Positions 9,182 to 17,827 of a DNA stretch of 64,000 bases are shown in pieces. The stretch is from Pseudalgibacter alginicilyticus (GTDB lineage: Bacteria; Bacteroidota; Bacteroidia; Flavobacteriales; Flavobacteriaceae), in NCBI RefSeq assembly GCF_001310225.1, contig NZ_CP012898.1, positions 2,790,001 to 2,854,000 on the forward strand, in the 5' to 3' direction. Position 1 is the stretch's first letter. The number at the start of each line of letters is the position of its first letter. Below the pieces are notes generated by a model that worked only from the letters and a program-made list of their open reading frames with translations, made no database searches and had not been told where the DNA came from. Made by a program: the position numbers and the translations under genes.

Positions 9182-10024
9182 ATGAAAAGAATATTATACA
9201 TACTATTATTAATAACCGCAGTTTCTTTTTCACAAGAAAAAGATAAGGCAGAGTTATTGGCTTTAAAAAAAGCTAATGATTATGTTTATGAAGGCAATGA
9301 TTTGATAGGAAAAGAAGATTTTGTTTTGGCAGAAATGGCTTATAGAAAAGCTATTTCAGAAAAACCAGAGACCATTGCTGGGATGTATAATTTAGGTAAT
9401 TCTTATTATGAAAAAGGGGCTTATAATGAGGCACTTTTCAGGTTGCAACAAGCTGCAAAAACGGCTATTTCTAAAGCAGAAAAGCATAAGGCTTTTCATA
9501 ATATTGGTAATATTTTAATGAAAAATAAGCAATGTAAAGAAGCCGTTGAAGCTTATAAAAATGCCTTGAGAAATAATCCAACAGATGATGAAACACGCTA
9601 TAATCTTGGTTTAGCTAAAATCTGTGCTGAAGAACAAAAAAATCAAGACGATCAAAACCAAGATGATCAAAATCAAGACCAAGACAAAAACCAAGACAGC
9701 CAAGAAGATAATCAAGACCAAGACAAGAAGAACGACGAAAATAAAGATCAAGAAAACGAAGATAATAAAGACGGCGAGGATAAAGAGGATAAAAAGGACA
9801 AAGGTGATGAGGAAGATGAGAATGGTAAGCCTGAGGACAAAAACAAAGATCAAGGTAAGGGCGATCAAGAAAAAGAGCAGCCACAACCACAACAAGGACA
9901 ATTGTCTCCTCAACAAATAAACAGCCTTTTAGAAGCCATGAGCAATCAAGAGCAGAAAATTCAGGAAAAGATGAATGAAGAAAAACAAAAAGGTGTTATT
10001 ATAAAAACCGATAAAGACTGGTAA
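9182..10024 (+). CDS. batC: BatC, TPR protein with acidic/Gln/Asn-rich tail
   Basis: 280 residues. Signal peptide (MKRILYILLLITAVSFS). Two TPR motifs at about 65-98 (MYNLGNSYYEKGAYNEAL) and 103-136 (FHNIGNILMKNKQCKEAV), with a partial third to ~148. Residues ~152-225 are almost only D, N, Q, K and E, built from short NQDD/NQDQDK repeats. A PQPQQGQLSPQQ linker and a final amphipathic helix follow. TPR protein at this operon position is typical of BatC. Probably periplasmic; it may tether the vWA proteins. The long low-complexity tail produces spurious open frames on both strands. Confidence 0.88.
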   Translation: MKRILYILLLITAVSFSQEKDKAELLALKKANDYVYEGNDLIGKEDFVLAEMAYRKAISEKPETIAGMYNLGNSYYEKGAYNEALFRLQQAAKTAISKAEKHKAFHNIGNILMKNKQCKEAVEAYKNALRNNPTDDETRYNLGLAKICAEEQKNQDDQNQDDQNQDQDKNQDSQEDNQDQDKKNDENKDQENEDNKDGEDKEDKKDKGDEEDENGKPEDKNKDQGKGDQEKEQPQPQQGQLSPQQINSLLEAMSNQEQKIQEKMNEEKQKGVIIKTDKDW

Positions 10025-10026
10025 AA

Positions 10027-10085
10027 CGAATTACGAATTATGAGTTACGAATTTTGACTTGAATTATAGGTCATATTTGTAACTC
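10027..10085. repeat. ATTACGA repeats with an inverted GAGTTAC/GTAACTC pair
   Basis: The batC-batD spacer contains GAATTACGAATTATGAG-like direct units from 10028, then GAGTTAC (10042-10048) and its reverse complement GTAACTC (10079-10085). This resembles the repeat-derived spacers at 4306 and 5251. It could fold as a weak hairpin, but no T tract follows, so it is not a terminator. Confidence 0.55.
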
Positions 10086-10109
10086 GTGAATCCAATATCG
10101 TAAATCATT

Positions 10110-11882
10110 ATGAAATTAAAAACACACATATCAATATTACTATTACTAATTTCAAGTATTGCTTTTTCACAAGTAAAATTTGAAGCTAAAGTAAGCAAAA
10201 CAAAACTTGGAGTTAACGAGCGTTTGCAAGTAAATTTTGAAATGAATCAAGATGGCGATAATTTTAGTCCTCCAGATTTCACTGGTTTTACTGTGGTGGG
10301 TGGTCCAAGTCAATCTGTAAGTAATTCATGGATTAATGGAAAAAGAACCTATTCAAAAACTTATAGCTATTTTTTAGCACCCAAAAGCCAAGGAAGTTTT
10401 ACCATTGCTCAAGCTGAAATTTCTATTGATGGGAATATATATAAAACACTCCCTATTAATATTGAAGTTACAGCAGCAATTGATAAGCCAACAGATCCTA
10501 ATGATCCTAATTATATTGCTTCAGAAAATGTGCATTTAGTTGCCGAAATTTCTAATTCAAATCCATATTTGAATGAGGCTGTTACTGTGGTTTATAAATT
10601 TTATTATTCTTCTGAGGTAAATGTTACAAATCTGAGTGATGTTGATACGCCCAAATACAATGATTTTTGGAGTCATGATATTCCAGTCACGGAATATAAT
10701 AGACAGAGAGGAACTTATGAAGGAGAGGATTATAATTATGTGATATATAGAAAAGCAGTATTATATCCTCAAAAAACGGGTAAATTAGAAATTGAGCCTT
10801 TAACAATAGATGTTACCGTGCAAGTTCCAACCAACCGACGCGATATTTTTGGAAGTCGCTTAATGACCAGAGCTAATAAGAGGATTTCTGCAGGTAATAG
10901 AACTATTAACGTCAAACCTTTGCCAGAAATAGGGAAACCAGTTGATTTTACTGGAGCTGTGGGTGATTTCAGTTTCAAGGTAACAACTTCAAAAACGGCT
11001 TTAGATGCTTCGGAGTCCTTACAAGCAACTGTTGAGGTTAAAGGAAAGGGAAATTTAAAATTGTTCAACCTACCAAAAATGTCTTTGCCAAGTTCATTGG
11101 AAGTCTATGAGCCTGAGCATTCTGAAAATGTGCAAACTAATTTAAGTGGTATGCAAGGTAGCATTTCAGACAGTTATACGTTAGTGCCACAATACAAAGG
11201 AAAGTATCCAATACCAAGTATTTCTTTTTCTTATTTTGATTTAAGAACGGAAACGTATAAACGCCTCAATTCAGAAGAAATAATCATTGATGTTGAAAAT
11301 GGACCGTTGAGTAATCAAGTTGCAAATAATACAAGCGGAATATCAAATAATGGTAAGCAAAGTGTGGTTTTAAATAATGATCAATTTGCATTTATAAAAA
11401 CAAAAACCAATTTTATTCCAATAAACACAACTCATTTTTTTAAGACCACAGGATTTTGGGGCGCATTATTATTACCCTTTTTAGCCATTCCATTAGCTAT
11501 AGTTATAAGAAAAACTAAAGCAGCAAGAAATGCAGATGCATTTGGTAATAAAATACGTAAAGCAGATAAATTGGCTAGAAAGTACTTAAGCCATGCTAAA
11601 AAAGCTTTAGGTCAAAAGGAAGCGTTTTACATAGCTTTAGAAAAAGCACTTCATAATTATTTAAAAGCTAAATTACATATTGAAACTGCTGATTTAAGTA
11701 AAGATAAAATAGAAACCTTATTAGCAGAACGTCAGGTAGAAGTAGAGATTATAAAAGATTTTAAATCTTTGTTAGAAAGTTGTGAGTTGGCTCGTTATAC
11801 GCCAATGGATATTATAACGATGCAAGAGGATTATGATAAGGCAGCAAAAACCATTTCTTTAATTGATAAACAAGCACGATAA
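10110..11882 (+). CDS. batD: BatD, oxygen-tolerance membrane protein
   Basis: 590 residues, normal for BatD. Signal peptide (MKLKTHISILLLLISSIAFS), three repeated beta-sandwich regions each with a VNERLQVNFEMN/LNEAVTVVYKFYYS/LDASESLQATVEV type strand pair, GTGK-like KGKGNLK near 315, a membrane helix near 450-470 (WGALLLPFLAIPLAIVI) and a cytosolic helical C-terminus. The large part is periplasmic. It is the fourth bat gene and its stop is separated from the batE start by one base, which indicates coupling. Confidence 0.92.
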   Translation: MKLKTHISILLLLISSIAFSQVKFEAKVSKTKLGVNERLQVNFEMNQDGDNFSPPDFTGFTVVGGPSQSVSNSWINGKRTYSKTYSYFLAPKSQGSFTIAQAEISIDGNIYKTLPINIEVTAAIDKPTDPNDPNYIASENVHLVAEISNSNPYLNEAVTVVYKFYYSSEVNVTNLSDVDTPKYNDFWSHDIPVTEYNRQRGTYEGEDYNYVIYRKAVLYPQKTGKLEIEPLTIDVTVQVPTNRRDIFGSRLMTRANKRISAGNRTINVKPLPEIGKPVDFTGAVGDFSFKVTTSKTALDASESLQATVEVKGKGNLKLFNLPKMSLPSSLEVYEPEHSENVQTNLSGMQGSISDSYTLVPQYKGKYPIPSISFSYFDLRTETYKRLNSEEIIIDVENGPLSNQVANNTSGISNNGKQSVVLNNDQFAFIKTKTNFIPINTTHFFKTTGFWGALLLPFLAIPLAIVIRKTKAARNADAFGNKIRKADKLARKYLSHAKKALGQKEAFYIALEKALHNYLKAKLHIETADLSKDKIETLLAERQVEVEIIKDFKSLLESCELARYTPMDIITMQEDYDKAAKTISLIDKQAR

Positions 11883-11883
11883 G

Positions 11884-12633
11884 ATGAAGCAGACATTTTA
11901 TATACTAATCCTTTTATTTTGCTCGGTTTTAAACGCTCAAAATGATGTGATTTTTGAAAAAGCTAATACCCTTTATAACGAAGGTAAATATGCAGAGGCT
12001 ATTGATACGTATAAAAACATATTAGATACCAAACACCATTCAGCAGCGTTGTATTTTAATCTTGCAAATGCTCATTATAAATTAAATAATATTGCACCAA
12101 GTATATATTATTACGAAAAAGCACTGCAATTAGAGCCAAATGACCAAGACATTAAGAATAATTTGGCTTTTGCAAATAACATGACCATTGATGCTATTGA
12201 TACTGTTCCAGAAGCTGGTTTAAAAAGGCTATTAAATAAAACCACAAATATCATGAGTTTTGATACTTGGGCTATAATGGCCATTGTAAGTGTATTTTGC
12301 TCTGTTATTTTATTTTTAATGTATTATTTTGCTTATTCTACATTAAAAAAGAGACTATCATTTATTGGTTCTTTTGTTTTTTTAGCGTGGATGCTAATAT
12401 CACTTTCTTTTGCTTTTCATAATTATAATTTGGTTCAAAAAGATAAGCCTGCTATTATTTTTGCTAACGAAAGCAAAGTAAAAAGTGAACCAAATACACG
12501 AAGCGAAGAGTCTTTTAGATTACACGAAGGCACTAAAGTTCAGGTTTTAGAAACGGTAGATGACTGGAAAAAAATTAAACTCGCTGACGGTAAAACAGGT
12601 TGGATTGAAACAAAAGATATTAAAGCGCTTTAG
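11884..12633 (+). CDS. batE: BatE, TPR-SH3 membrane protein
   Basis: 249 residues from the ATG at 11884, one base after the batD stop. A longer frame starting inside batD at 11863 would put MINKHDK in front of a clean signal peptide (MKQTFYILILLFCSVLNAQ) and is disfavoured. TPR repeats at ~20-100 (LYNEGKYAEAIDTYKN, ALYFNLANAHYKLNN), two membrane helices at about 130-150 and 160-180, then a bacterial SH3 domain at ~195-249 ending in GKTGWIETKDIKAL. This is the usual last gene of the bat operon. No clear terminator follows; the carbonic anhydrase gene starts 38 bp later and may be read through. Confidence 0.9.
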   Translation: MKQTFYILILLFCSVLNAQNDVIFEKANTLYNEGKYAEAIDTYKNILDTKHHSAALYFNLANAHYKLNNIAPSIYYYEKALQLEPNDQDIKNNLAFANNMTIDAIDTVPEAGLKRLLNKTTNIMSFDTWAIMAIVSVFCSVILFLMYYFAYSTLKKRLSFIGSFVFLAWMLISLSFAFHNYNLVQKDKPAIIFANESKVKSEPNTRSEESFRLHEGTKVQVLETVDDWKKIKLADGKTGWIETKDIKAL

Positions 12634-12671
12634 GTTTTTTTTAGTTTATCTTTATTAAAAAATCTATAGTT

Positions 12672-13298
12672 ATGAATTTAGAACACGTATTTCAGAATAA
12701 TAAGAAATGGATTAAAGATAAATTAGAATTAAATCCAGATTATTTTGAAGACCTTGGTAAAGGGCAAAATCCAGAATTACTATTTATTGGATGTTCGGAC
12801 AGTCGCGTTACAGCTGAAGAATTAATGGGGCTCGGGCCAGGTGAAGTCTTTGTTCATAGAAATATAGCCAATATGGTTATTAGCATTGACTTAAATGTTA
12901 TGTCTGTTGTAAACTATGCTGTTGAGCATTTAAAAGTAAACCATATTGTGGTCTGTGGGCATTATGCTTGTGGTGGAGTTCATGCAGCTATGCAATCTGA
13001 AGATTTGGGTATTTTAAATCCGTGGTTGCGTAATATACGTGATGTATACCGTATTCATAAGGATGAATTAAATGCTATAGAAGATGAAGAAAAAAAATAT
13101 GATAGATTGGTAGAGCTTAATGTTAAAGAACAATGCGTTAATCTTATTAAAACTGCAGCAGTGCAAAAAGCCTATAGAGAACGAGGTTTGATAGTACACG
13201 GTTGGGTGTTTGATGTACACACTGGAAAATTAATTGATTTAAAAATAAATTTTGAAAAGTATTTGAAAGATATCATGGAAATTTATCATTTAGATTAA
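12672..13298 (+). CDS. can: Beta-class carbonic anhydrase
   Basis: 208 residues. The zinc site is complete: C41 and D43 in CSDSRV, H97 and C100 in CGHYACGG. Interconverts CO2 and bicarbonate in the cytosol, supplying bicarbonate to carboxylases. The segment GEVFVHRNIANM is also typical of the family. It lies 38 bp after batE with no terminator between, and ends just before a strong hairpin at 13301-13331. Length matches bacterial Can-type enzymes. Confidence 0.95.
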   Translation: MNLEHVFQNNKKWIKDKLELNPDYFEDLGKGQNPELLFIGCSDSRVTAEELMGLGPGEVFVHRNIANMVISIDLNVMSVVNYAVEHLKVNHIVVCGHYACGGVHAAMQSEDLGILNPWLRNIRDVYRIHKDELNAIEDEEKKYDRLVELNVKEQCVNLIKTAAVQKAYRERGLIVHGWVFDVHTGKLIDLKINFEKYLKDIMEIYHLD

Positions 13299-13300
13299 AC

Positions 13301-13331
13301 AAAAAAGTCACTCAATGACAGTGACTTTTTT
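13301..13331 (+). terminator. Bidirectional intrinsic terminator after the carbonic anhydrase gene
   Basis: Perfect 12-bp stem AAAAAAGTCACT (13301-13312) and AGTGACTTTTTT (13320-13331) with a 7-base loop. The A and T runs make it usable in both directions, so it can also end the leftward transcript whose last gene stops at 13369. Confidence 0.9.
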
Positions 13332-13368
13332 AATATAATAAGTAGATAAATAATTTAGGTAGATATTA

Positions 13369-14154
13369 CTATTTTAAAATTATTTTTTTATTAGTTGTAT
13401 AATCTCCAGAAGTAAATTTAAGCATGTATATGCCGTTATGTAAGTTTGATAAGTCTAATTCTTTGTTTTGTAATCCATTGGCGTTTGTAAGCGTTGTATT
13501 AAACACTTTATTTCCTGCTATATTATAAATACATACTGTGCTATTATTTGCAGTTATTTTAGTTTCATTAAAATTTAAGGTTATTTTTCTATTTGTAGTT
13601 GGGTTTGGATATATTTTAAAGTTAAGTTTATTGTGTAAAATATCTGATGTTGATAACGTATTACTTACAATGATATTATCCAAAGATAAGGCTGTATGAA
13701 CCTCAGGTAAATTAGCATTAAAAACTAAATATTCTCCTGAATTTAGAGTTACTTCTAATGAATAACTACTTGAGGTAGTGCTTATGTCAAAGGGTAATCC
13801 AACAGCATTAAAGGTATTAATATCTTCAGTATCGGTAACTGTTCCAACCTGGATTTGTAATCCCGTATTGGTGCCACTTCCTGCAATAACCGTAGCATCA
13901 AACTTTACGGTATAGGTGTTTTCAATCATTTCAGGTGCAACAAGCATTGTAGGTGAATTAGGTGAAAACAAACTATAAAAAATGATTGCGTTATCTTCTG
14001 TATATATGAGTGCTCCTGATGTTAAAGTATCCCAACATTGGTTTATTTCAGTCCAACCATTAAAGTTTTCGTCAGTTGAAGTTGCTGCAGTACACTGGCT
14101 GTATCCAGAGTAAATAAATAATAGTGTAAATAAAAATTGTAAAATTGTTTTCAT
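13369..14154 (-). CDS. Small T9SS-secreted protein with jelly-roll-like domain
   Basis: 261 residues. Signal peptide (MKTILQFLFTLLFIYSGYSQ), then a beta-sandwich of choice-of-anchor/cleaved-adhesin type (FNGWTEINQCWDTL ... SLDNIIVSN) to ~160, and a C-terminal type A sorting domain: FKIYPNPT, VCIYNIAGNKVF, LSNLHNGIYMLKF, ending TTNKKIILK. It would be exported by the Sec system and then by type IX secretion to the surface or medium. It is the third gene, 31 bp after the HmuY-like lipoprotein gene, in the leftward arm of the heme/iron locus, so it may bind heme or a heme protein. No zinc-protease or other catalytic motif is visible. T9SS assignment is strong; function is inferred from neighbours only. 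Confidence 0.85.
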   Translation of the reverse strand: MKTILQFLFTLLFIYSGYSQCTAATSTDENFNGWTEINQCWDTLTSGALIYTEDNAIIFYSLFSPNSPTMLVAPEMIENTYTVKFDATVIAGSGTNTGLQIQVGTVTDTEDINTFNAVGLPFDISTTSSSYSLEVTLNSGEYLVFNANLPEVHTALSLDNIIVSNTLSTSDILHNKLNFKIYPNPTTNRKITLNFNETKITANNSTVCIYNIAGNKVFNTTLTNANGLQNKELDLSNLHNGIYMLKFTSGDYTTNKKIILK

Positions 14155-14185
14155 TGTGTAAGTTTTAAATTATTAATTATTCGTT

Positions 14186-15592
14186 TTATTGCAATAGTTC
14201 GTATTCAAATTCTGGATAGCCTCTTTCCCCATTGCTATTTGTTAAGGCCAAAAAGTTTAATTTATAGATGTTTTCGTTAGGGTCTTGAATAATAAAAAAG
14301 CGATCATTATAAGGAGTTCCAGAAAATACATCTCGCCAATTAGCACCAATGATGGTTTGATTATCTGAAAATAAATTATAATCAACATTACTTAATGCAA
14401 ACTCAGTATAGTTTGTAGTACTTGTTTTTAGCATATATGCTAAAGTTGCACCTTTAGAATTATGTGTAACAAAATCTGAATATCCATAGCTACCAGCTCC
14501 TTCAATAATATTAGTAAAGACAGTTAAGCTAATATCCCATTGTTCCTTTTCTGGCTCAACAGACACCACGGTATTTGTGTTAAAGCTGAAGAATGAGAAG
14601 TTGTAATTTGAATTTTTACTTATGGTTATTTCTTGATGTGTCGTATCATCAATATCTGCATACTGTAAAAGGTATTTGTCTTCTTTTTTTAGAATTCTAA
14701 TTTTTTTCCACCCTCTATGAGGGCCTGTAATAGCTGCACTTCCTATTGTTGGAGTGTCAGTTCCTATTTCATAACCAAGATTTACTAAATAAACTTTGTT
14801 TTCTTCCTCTATTTCAGAAACCTCATTAATAGCTGTTTCAAGAATATTACCGTTAGGTGCATCTATATAAGCTGTGTTCTCAGGATTGAATGTTCCAACT
14901 GCAACTTGACCTTGCAAACCTGATACATCGTTTTGTGTAACAGTATCAATATCAGTAAAACCTAATAGCTGTGCCGTGGCCATATATATAGAACTGTTTA
15001 TGGTTACTCTGAAGTTATCACCACTATAAAAACCTAAATCCCAAGAGTCTCGTTGAATAGCTGTTGAAGACTCACTGCTTAAATCTATAAAAACTTGATA
15101 GCCTTGGTTTGGTCCACCAACATTTGGTTTTATACTACTACCTAAAGATGCAGATGCGTTTAATAGAAAGGATGAATTTCCTTGAATACTTGAATTACTA
15201 TGGTTTATAGATTTAATGTCAAGTGCTATGGAAGTTGTTTCGTCTATAAGAGGATTTAATTTATTAAAAATAATTGTATTTGTGTTTTCTCCTGCATTGA
15301 TACTTAGTGTGATTATATGGTTTGAAGCTTCAGGTTTTGTTGTATAATCGATGCCGTAAATAGCATTAATGTCATCTATTTCAATGATTACTGTACCAGT
15401 TTCATAAGCAATATCAGAATAAACTAATGAAATAGTATCTTTGTCTTTAATGTTTATAAGGTTTTTTGATAAACTTTCAAAAGCTATCACAAATGGATCA
15501 TTTTCTAATTTGGTATCTTCACTACAAGAACTGACCAAAAAAATCATTAATAGAAAAGTAATGCTATGCATATATGGTTTTATTGTTATCAT
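14186..15592 (-). CDS. HmuY-like heme-binding lipoprotein with N-terminal Calx-beta-like domain
   Basis: 468 residues. Signal peptide with lipobox (LVSSC, Cys 23) predicts an outer-membrane lipoprotein. Residues ~30-140 look like a Calx-beta/Ig-like sandwich (SLVYSDIAYETGTVIIEID, DYTTKPEA, LSINAGENTNTI). From ~150 the HmuY-type pattern appears: SWDLGFYSGDNFRVT, KEQWDISLTVFTN, and a C-terminal FFIIQDPNENIYKLNFLAL block. HmuY proteins take heme from host proteins and pass it to the TonB receptor HmuR. The receptor gene is immediately upstream, with a 4-bp gap, which supports this. I cannot identify the heme ligands with certainty. The start at 15592 keeps a lysine in the signal n-region. Confidence 0.75.
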   Translation of the reverse strand: MITIKPYMHSITFLLMIFLVSSCSEDTKLENDPFVIAFESLSKNLINIKDKDTISLVYSDIAYETGTVIIEIDDINAIYGIDYTTKPEASNHIITLSINAGENTNTIIFNKLNPLIDETTSIALDIKSINHSNSSIQGNSSFLLNASASLGSSIKPNVGGPNQGYQVFIDLSSESSTAIQRDSWDLGFYSGDNFRVTINSSIYMATAQLLGFTDIDTVTQNDVSGLQGQVAVGTFNPENTAYIDAPNGNILETAINEVSEIEEENKVYLVNLGYEIGTDTPTIGSAAITGPHRGWKKIRILKKEDKYLLQYADIDDTTHQEITISKNSNYNFSFFSFNTNTVVSVEPEKEQWDISLTVFTNIIEGAGSYGYSDFVTHNSKGATLAYMLKTSTTNYTEFALSNVDYNLFSDNQTIIGANWRDVFSGTPYNDRFFIIQDPNENIYKLNFLALTNSNGERGYPEFEYELLQ

Positions 15593-15596
15593 GAAT

Positions 15597-17735
15597 TTAT
15601 AGATTGAGATTAAATGCTAATTTTAAAAAGTATGAACGCCCATAGCCTAACAATACACTTGATGGAGCGCTATTATGCGCATCATTAGGAAATGCTGTTG
15701 TGTTTACTGAATTAACATTGAGTATGTTACGAATCCCTAAGGTGGTTTCAAATTTTGTCTTGAAGAATGTTTTTTTTACAGTAAAATCAAACCAACTGTA
15801 CGCATCTGTTGTACCTTTTAAAAACTCCTGATTTCCTTCTTCATTTGTTTTTTCGGCAAATTGATGTTGTTTACCAACGTGCTTAAAATACAGCGAGCAT
15901 GATGTATTCCATTTGGGTACAACATAGTTTATATTACTATTTAGTTGTAAGTTGTATAAAAAATCGTCCTTAGTACTTGTACTTCTATCAAGTATTTTTG
16001 AAATTCCTAAAACAGATATTCCAAAATTTGCTCTAATACGTTGGTATTGTAAACTATTTTCTGAAAATAAGCCTAAGGACTTATAACTGTCAATGTTATT
16101 ATATTGGGAGGCCAAAGGGCTTTGTTGAACAATAATAAGTTCAATTCTATCTTTTACATTTATATAAGAGAAACTCACTTTATTTTTCATAAGCAACTTA
16201 TCTTGATTTAATGAAAATTGTTTTTTTAAGTGAACAAATGCAGAAATACCTTTTTCGGGGTTTAAATTTGAATTTCCTTGAATATTATGGTTTACATCTA
16301 CAAAATAGGTGTACAGTTCATCATAGTTAGGGGTGCGGTTAGCAGAGCCTACTATGGTTCTTAATTCTAAATTATTTTTAAAGAGATATTTGGTGCTTAA
16401 TGAAAACACATATTGATTTTCAAATAAATTAGTTAACGATATTCTAGCTCCAGGACGTAAAGAAAAGCGCTTTGAAGTATTGATTTCTGCAGAACTAAAT
16501 AAGTCATAATGATTAAGTTTTTGTGCTACTGTTTTGGTATCTGTATTTACTGTAATTGCTAATGGCGATCCAAATCCTTTTTCGTTAGTAATTTCATATC
16601 CAGCTTGCAAATTAAAGGCATCACTTTTAATTAAATTACTGAAAGTGCCACGAGAAAAGAGGGCTTTTCTTGAAAGGTATTCAGCATCTTGTTTATTAAG
16701 TTGTTCATCTTTACGAATGCGGTATGTATATTGCTCAATATTTTTAGTTTGTTCTTGGTAGGAAAATGATATGTTGTAATTAATACTTTTTTTTATTAGT
16801 CCATTTGCATTTAGGTGATGATATAAACGATTGTTTATATAAACGTCATCTAATGCTAAAGGATCATTTGTATCTGTAGCTGGATTTTCATTTAAATTTA
16901 CAGTTTCATTGTATTTATTAATAGTTTCATTAAAGTAATCAAACTTGTAAAAAATATTGAAATAGTTTTTTTTAAAATTTAAAAGAAGTTTGGTGTTTTG
17001 TTGCAATTTAGGAAGCCATTCATGGCCTCGTAAGCTATCATTTTTATCATATTGTTCTCCTTGTTTTTTATCCCAATACCCTCCAAAATCATTTCTGGTA
17101 TAAGCAATGGTACCAAATAATTCTTCTGTAAAATTATGTCTTAATTGAACGGATTGAATATGTCTTCCTTTTTCAAACCACTCATATTCATTTCCAACAG
17201 TTTCTTCTTGTAAATAGGCTTTAATTTCCGTTTTATATCGAGACGATTTTTTAGTAATAACGTTTATGATTCCAGAAACGGCATTCGCCCCATATTGTAC
17301 ACCCATTCCACCTTCAACGATTTCTATTCGTTCAATATCATCAAGGTTTATAAGGGTTAAATCTATGTTATTACCTAAACCTTCTTCGTTAATTACTGGA
17401 ACATTATCTATTAAAACTTTAAAATATTGAGCATCCAAACCAAACAAACTCACTCCAGATTTACCTGTAGAAGCATTTTGTGTAATATTAATATTTAAGG
17501 TTTGATTTAAAATATCCGCTAAGGTATTTGCAGCTTGTTGATTGATATTTCTTTTAGAAATTACTTTAACTTCAAAAACTGATTTTTCAATAGATTGAGG
17601 ATTAAATTGTCCACTAATAACCACCTCTTCTAATGTCTCTATTTTAATAGTATCATTTTTTGCTTGTTGAGAAAAAGCACCACAACTAAAAAAAATTAAA
17701 AAAAAGATGGGAATATTATTTTTATTTAGACTCAT
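15597..17735 (-). CDS. TonB-dependent receptor, likely heme or iron-chelate uptake
   Basis: 712 residues. Signal peptide, TonB-box-like LEEVVISG, plug domain (VISKRNINQQAANTLADILNQ, GVSLFGLDAQYFKVLIDNVPV, IERIEIVEGGMGVQYGANAVSGIINVITKK), then a 22-strand barrel ending in an aromatic/hydrophobic final strand (SYFLKLAFNLNL). Imports a ligand across the outer membrane using the TonB-ExbBD energy chain (not in this window). The downstream HmuY-like gene and the divergent ferric/flavin reductase operon point to heme or ferric iron. A promoter and a 19-bp palindrome directly upstream suggest iron-dependent repression. Confidence 0.9.
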   Translation of the reverse strand: MSLNKNNIPIFFLIFFSCGAFSQQAKNDTIKIETLEEVVISGQFNPQSIEKSVFEVKVISKRNINQQAANTLADILNQTLNINITQNASTGKSGVSLFGLDAQYFKVLIDNVPVINEEGLGNNIDLTLINLDDIERIEIVEGGMGVQYGANAVSGIINVITKKSSRYKTEIKAYLQEETVGNEYEWFEKGRHIQSVQLRHNFTEELFGTIAYTRNDFGGYWDKKQGEQYDKNDSLRGHEWLPKLQQNTKLLLNFKKNYFNIFYKFDYFNETINKYNETVNLNENPATDTNDPLALDDVYINNRLYHHLNANGLIKKSINYNISFSYQEQTKNIEQYTYRIRKDEQLNKQDAEYLSRKALFSRGTFSNLIKSDAFNLQAGYEITNEKGFGSPLAITVNTDTKTVAQKLNHYDLFSSAEINTSKRFSLRPGARISLTNLFENQYVFSLSTKYLFKNNLELRTIVGSANRTPNYDELYTYFVDVNHNIQGNSNLNPEKGISAFVHLKKQFSLNQDKLLMKNKVSFSYINVKDRIELIIVQQSPLASQYNNIDSYKSLGLFSENSLQYQRIRANFGISVLGISKILDRSTSTKDDFLYNLQLNSNINYVVPKWNTSCSLYFKHVGKQHQFAEKTNEEGNQEFLKGTTDAYSWFDFTVKKTFFKTKFETTLGIRNILNVNSVNTTAFPNDAHNSAPSSVLLGYGRSYFLKLAFNLNL

Positions 17736-17752
17736 TCTATATAAATTTGTCG

Positions 17753-17783
17753 CAAATATATAAGTTATTTTTATTTAGTCTAA
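17753..17783 (-). promoter_or_regulatory. Promoter of the TonB receptor-HmuY transcript
   Basis: Read on the minus strand, TATATTTG (complement of 17753-17760) matches the Bacteroidota -7 consensus TAnnTTTG exactly and lies 17 bases before the start ATG. The expected -33 region, about 17-23 bases upstream, falls inside the palindrome at 17770-17788, where a canonical TTG is missing. Confidence 0.6.
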
Positions 17784-17788
17784 ATAAA
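17770..17788. promoter_or_regulatory. 19-bp perfect palindrome, candidate iron-responsive operator
   Basis: TTTATTTAGTCTAAATAAA is a perfect 9-1-9 palindrome. It sits in the 92-bp divergent region, over the -33 region of the leftward receptor promoter and about 40 bp before the rightward DUF6607 start. The position and symmetry suit a Fur- or DtxR-type repressor acting on both arms. The identity of the regulator is inferred. Confidence 0.6.
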
Positions 17789-17827
17789 TATATATTTTAT
17801 TTTAAACATTGAAATAAACTTTTTGAA

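Noticed and set aside
9611-9920. Open frames on both strands inside batC (K/T-rich and L/V/I-rich products)
   Set aside because: They are mirror products of the low-complexity GAY/AAR-rich repeat; batC in its own frame has signal peptide and TPRs.
13369-14154. Reading the small T9SS protein as a protease like the gingipains
   Set aside because: It has only a sandwich domain and sorting tail; no Cys-His or zinc catalytic motif is present.
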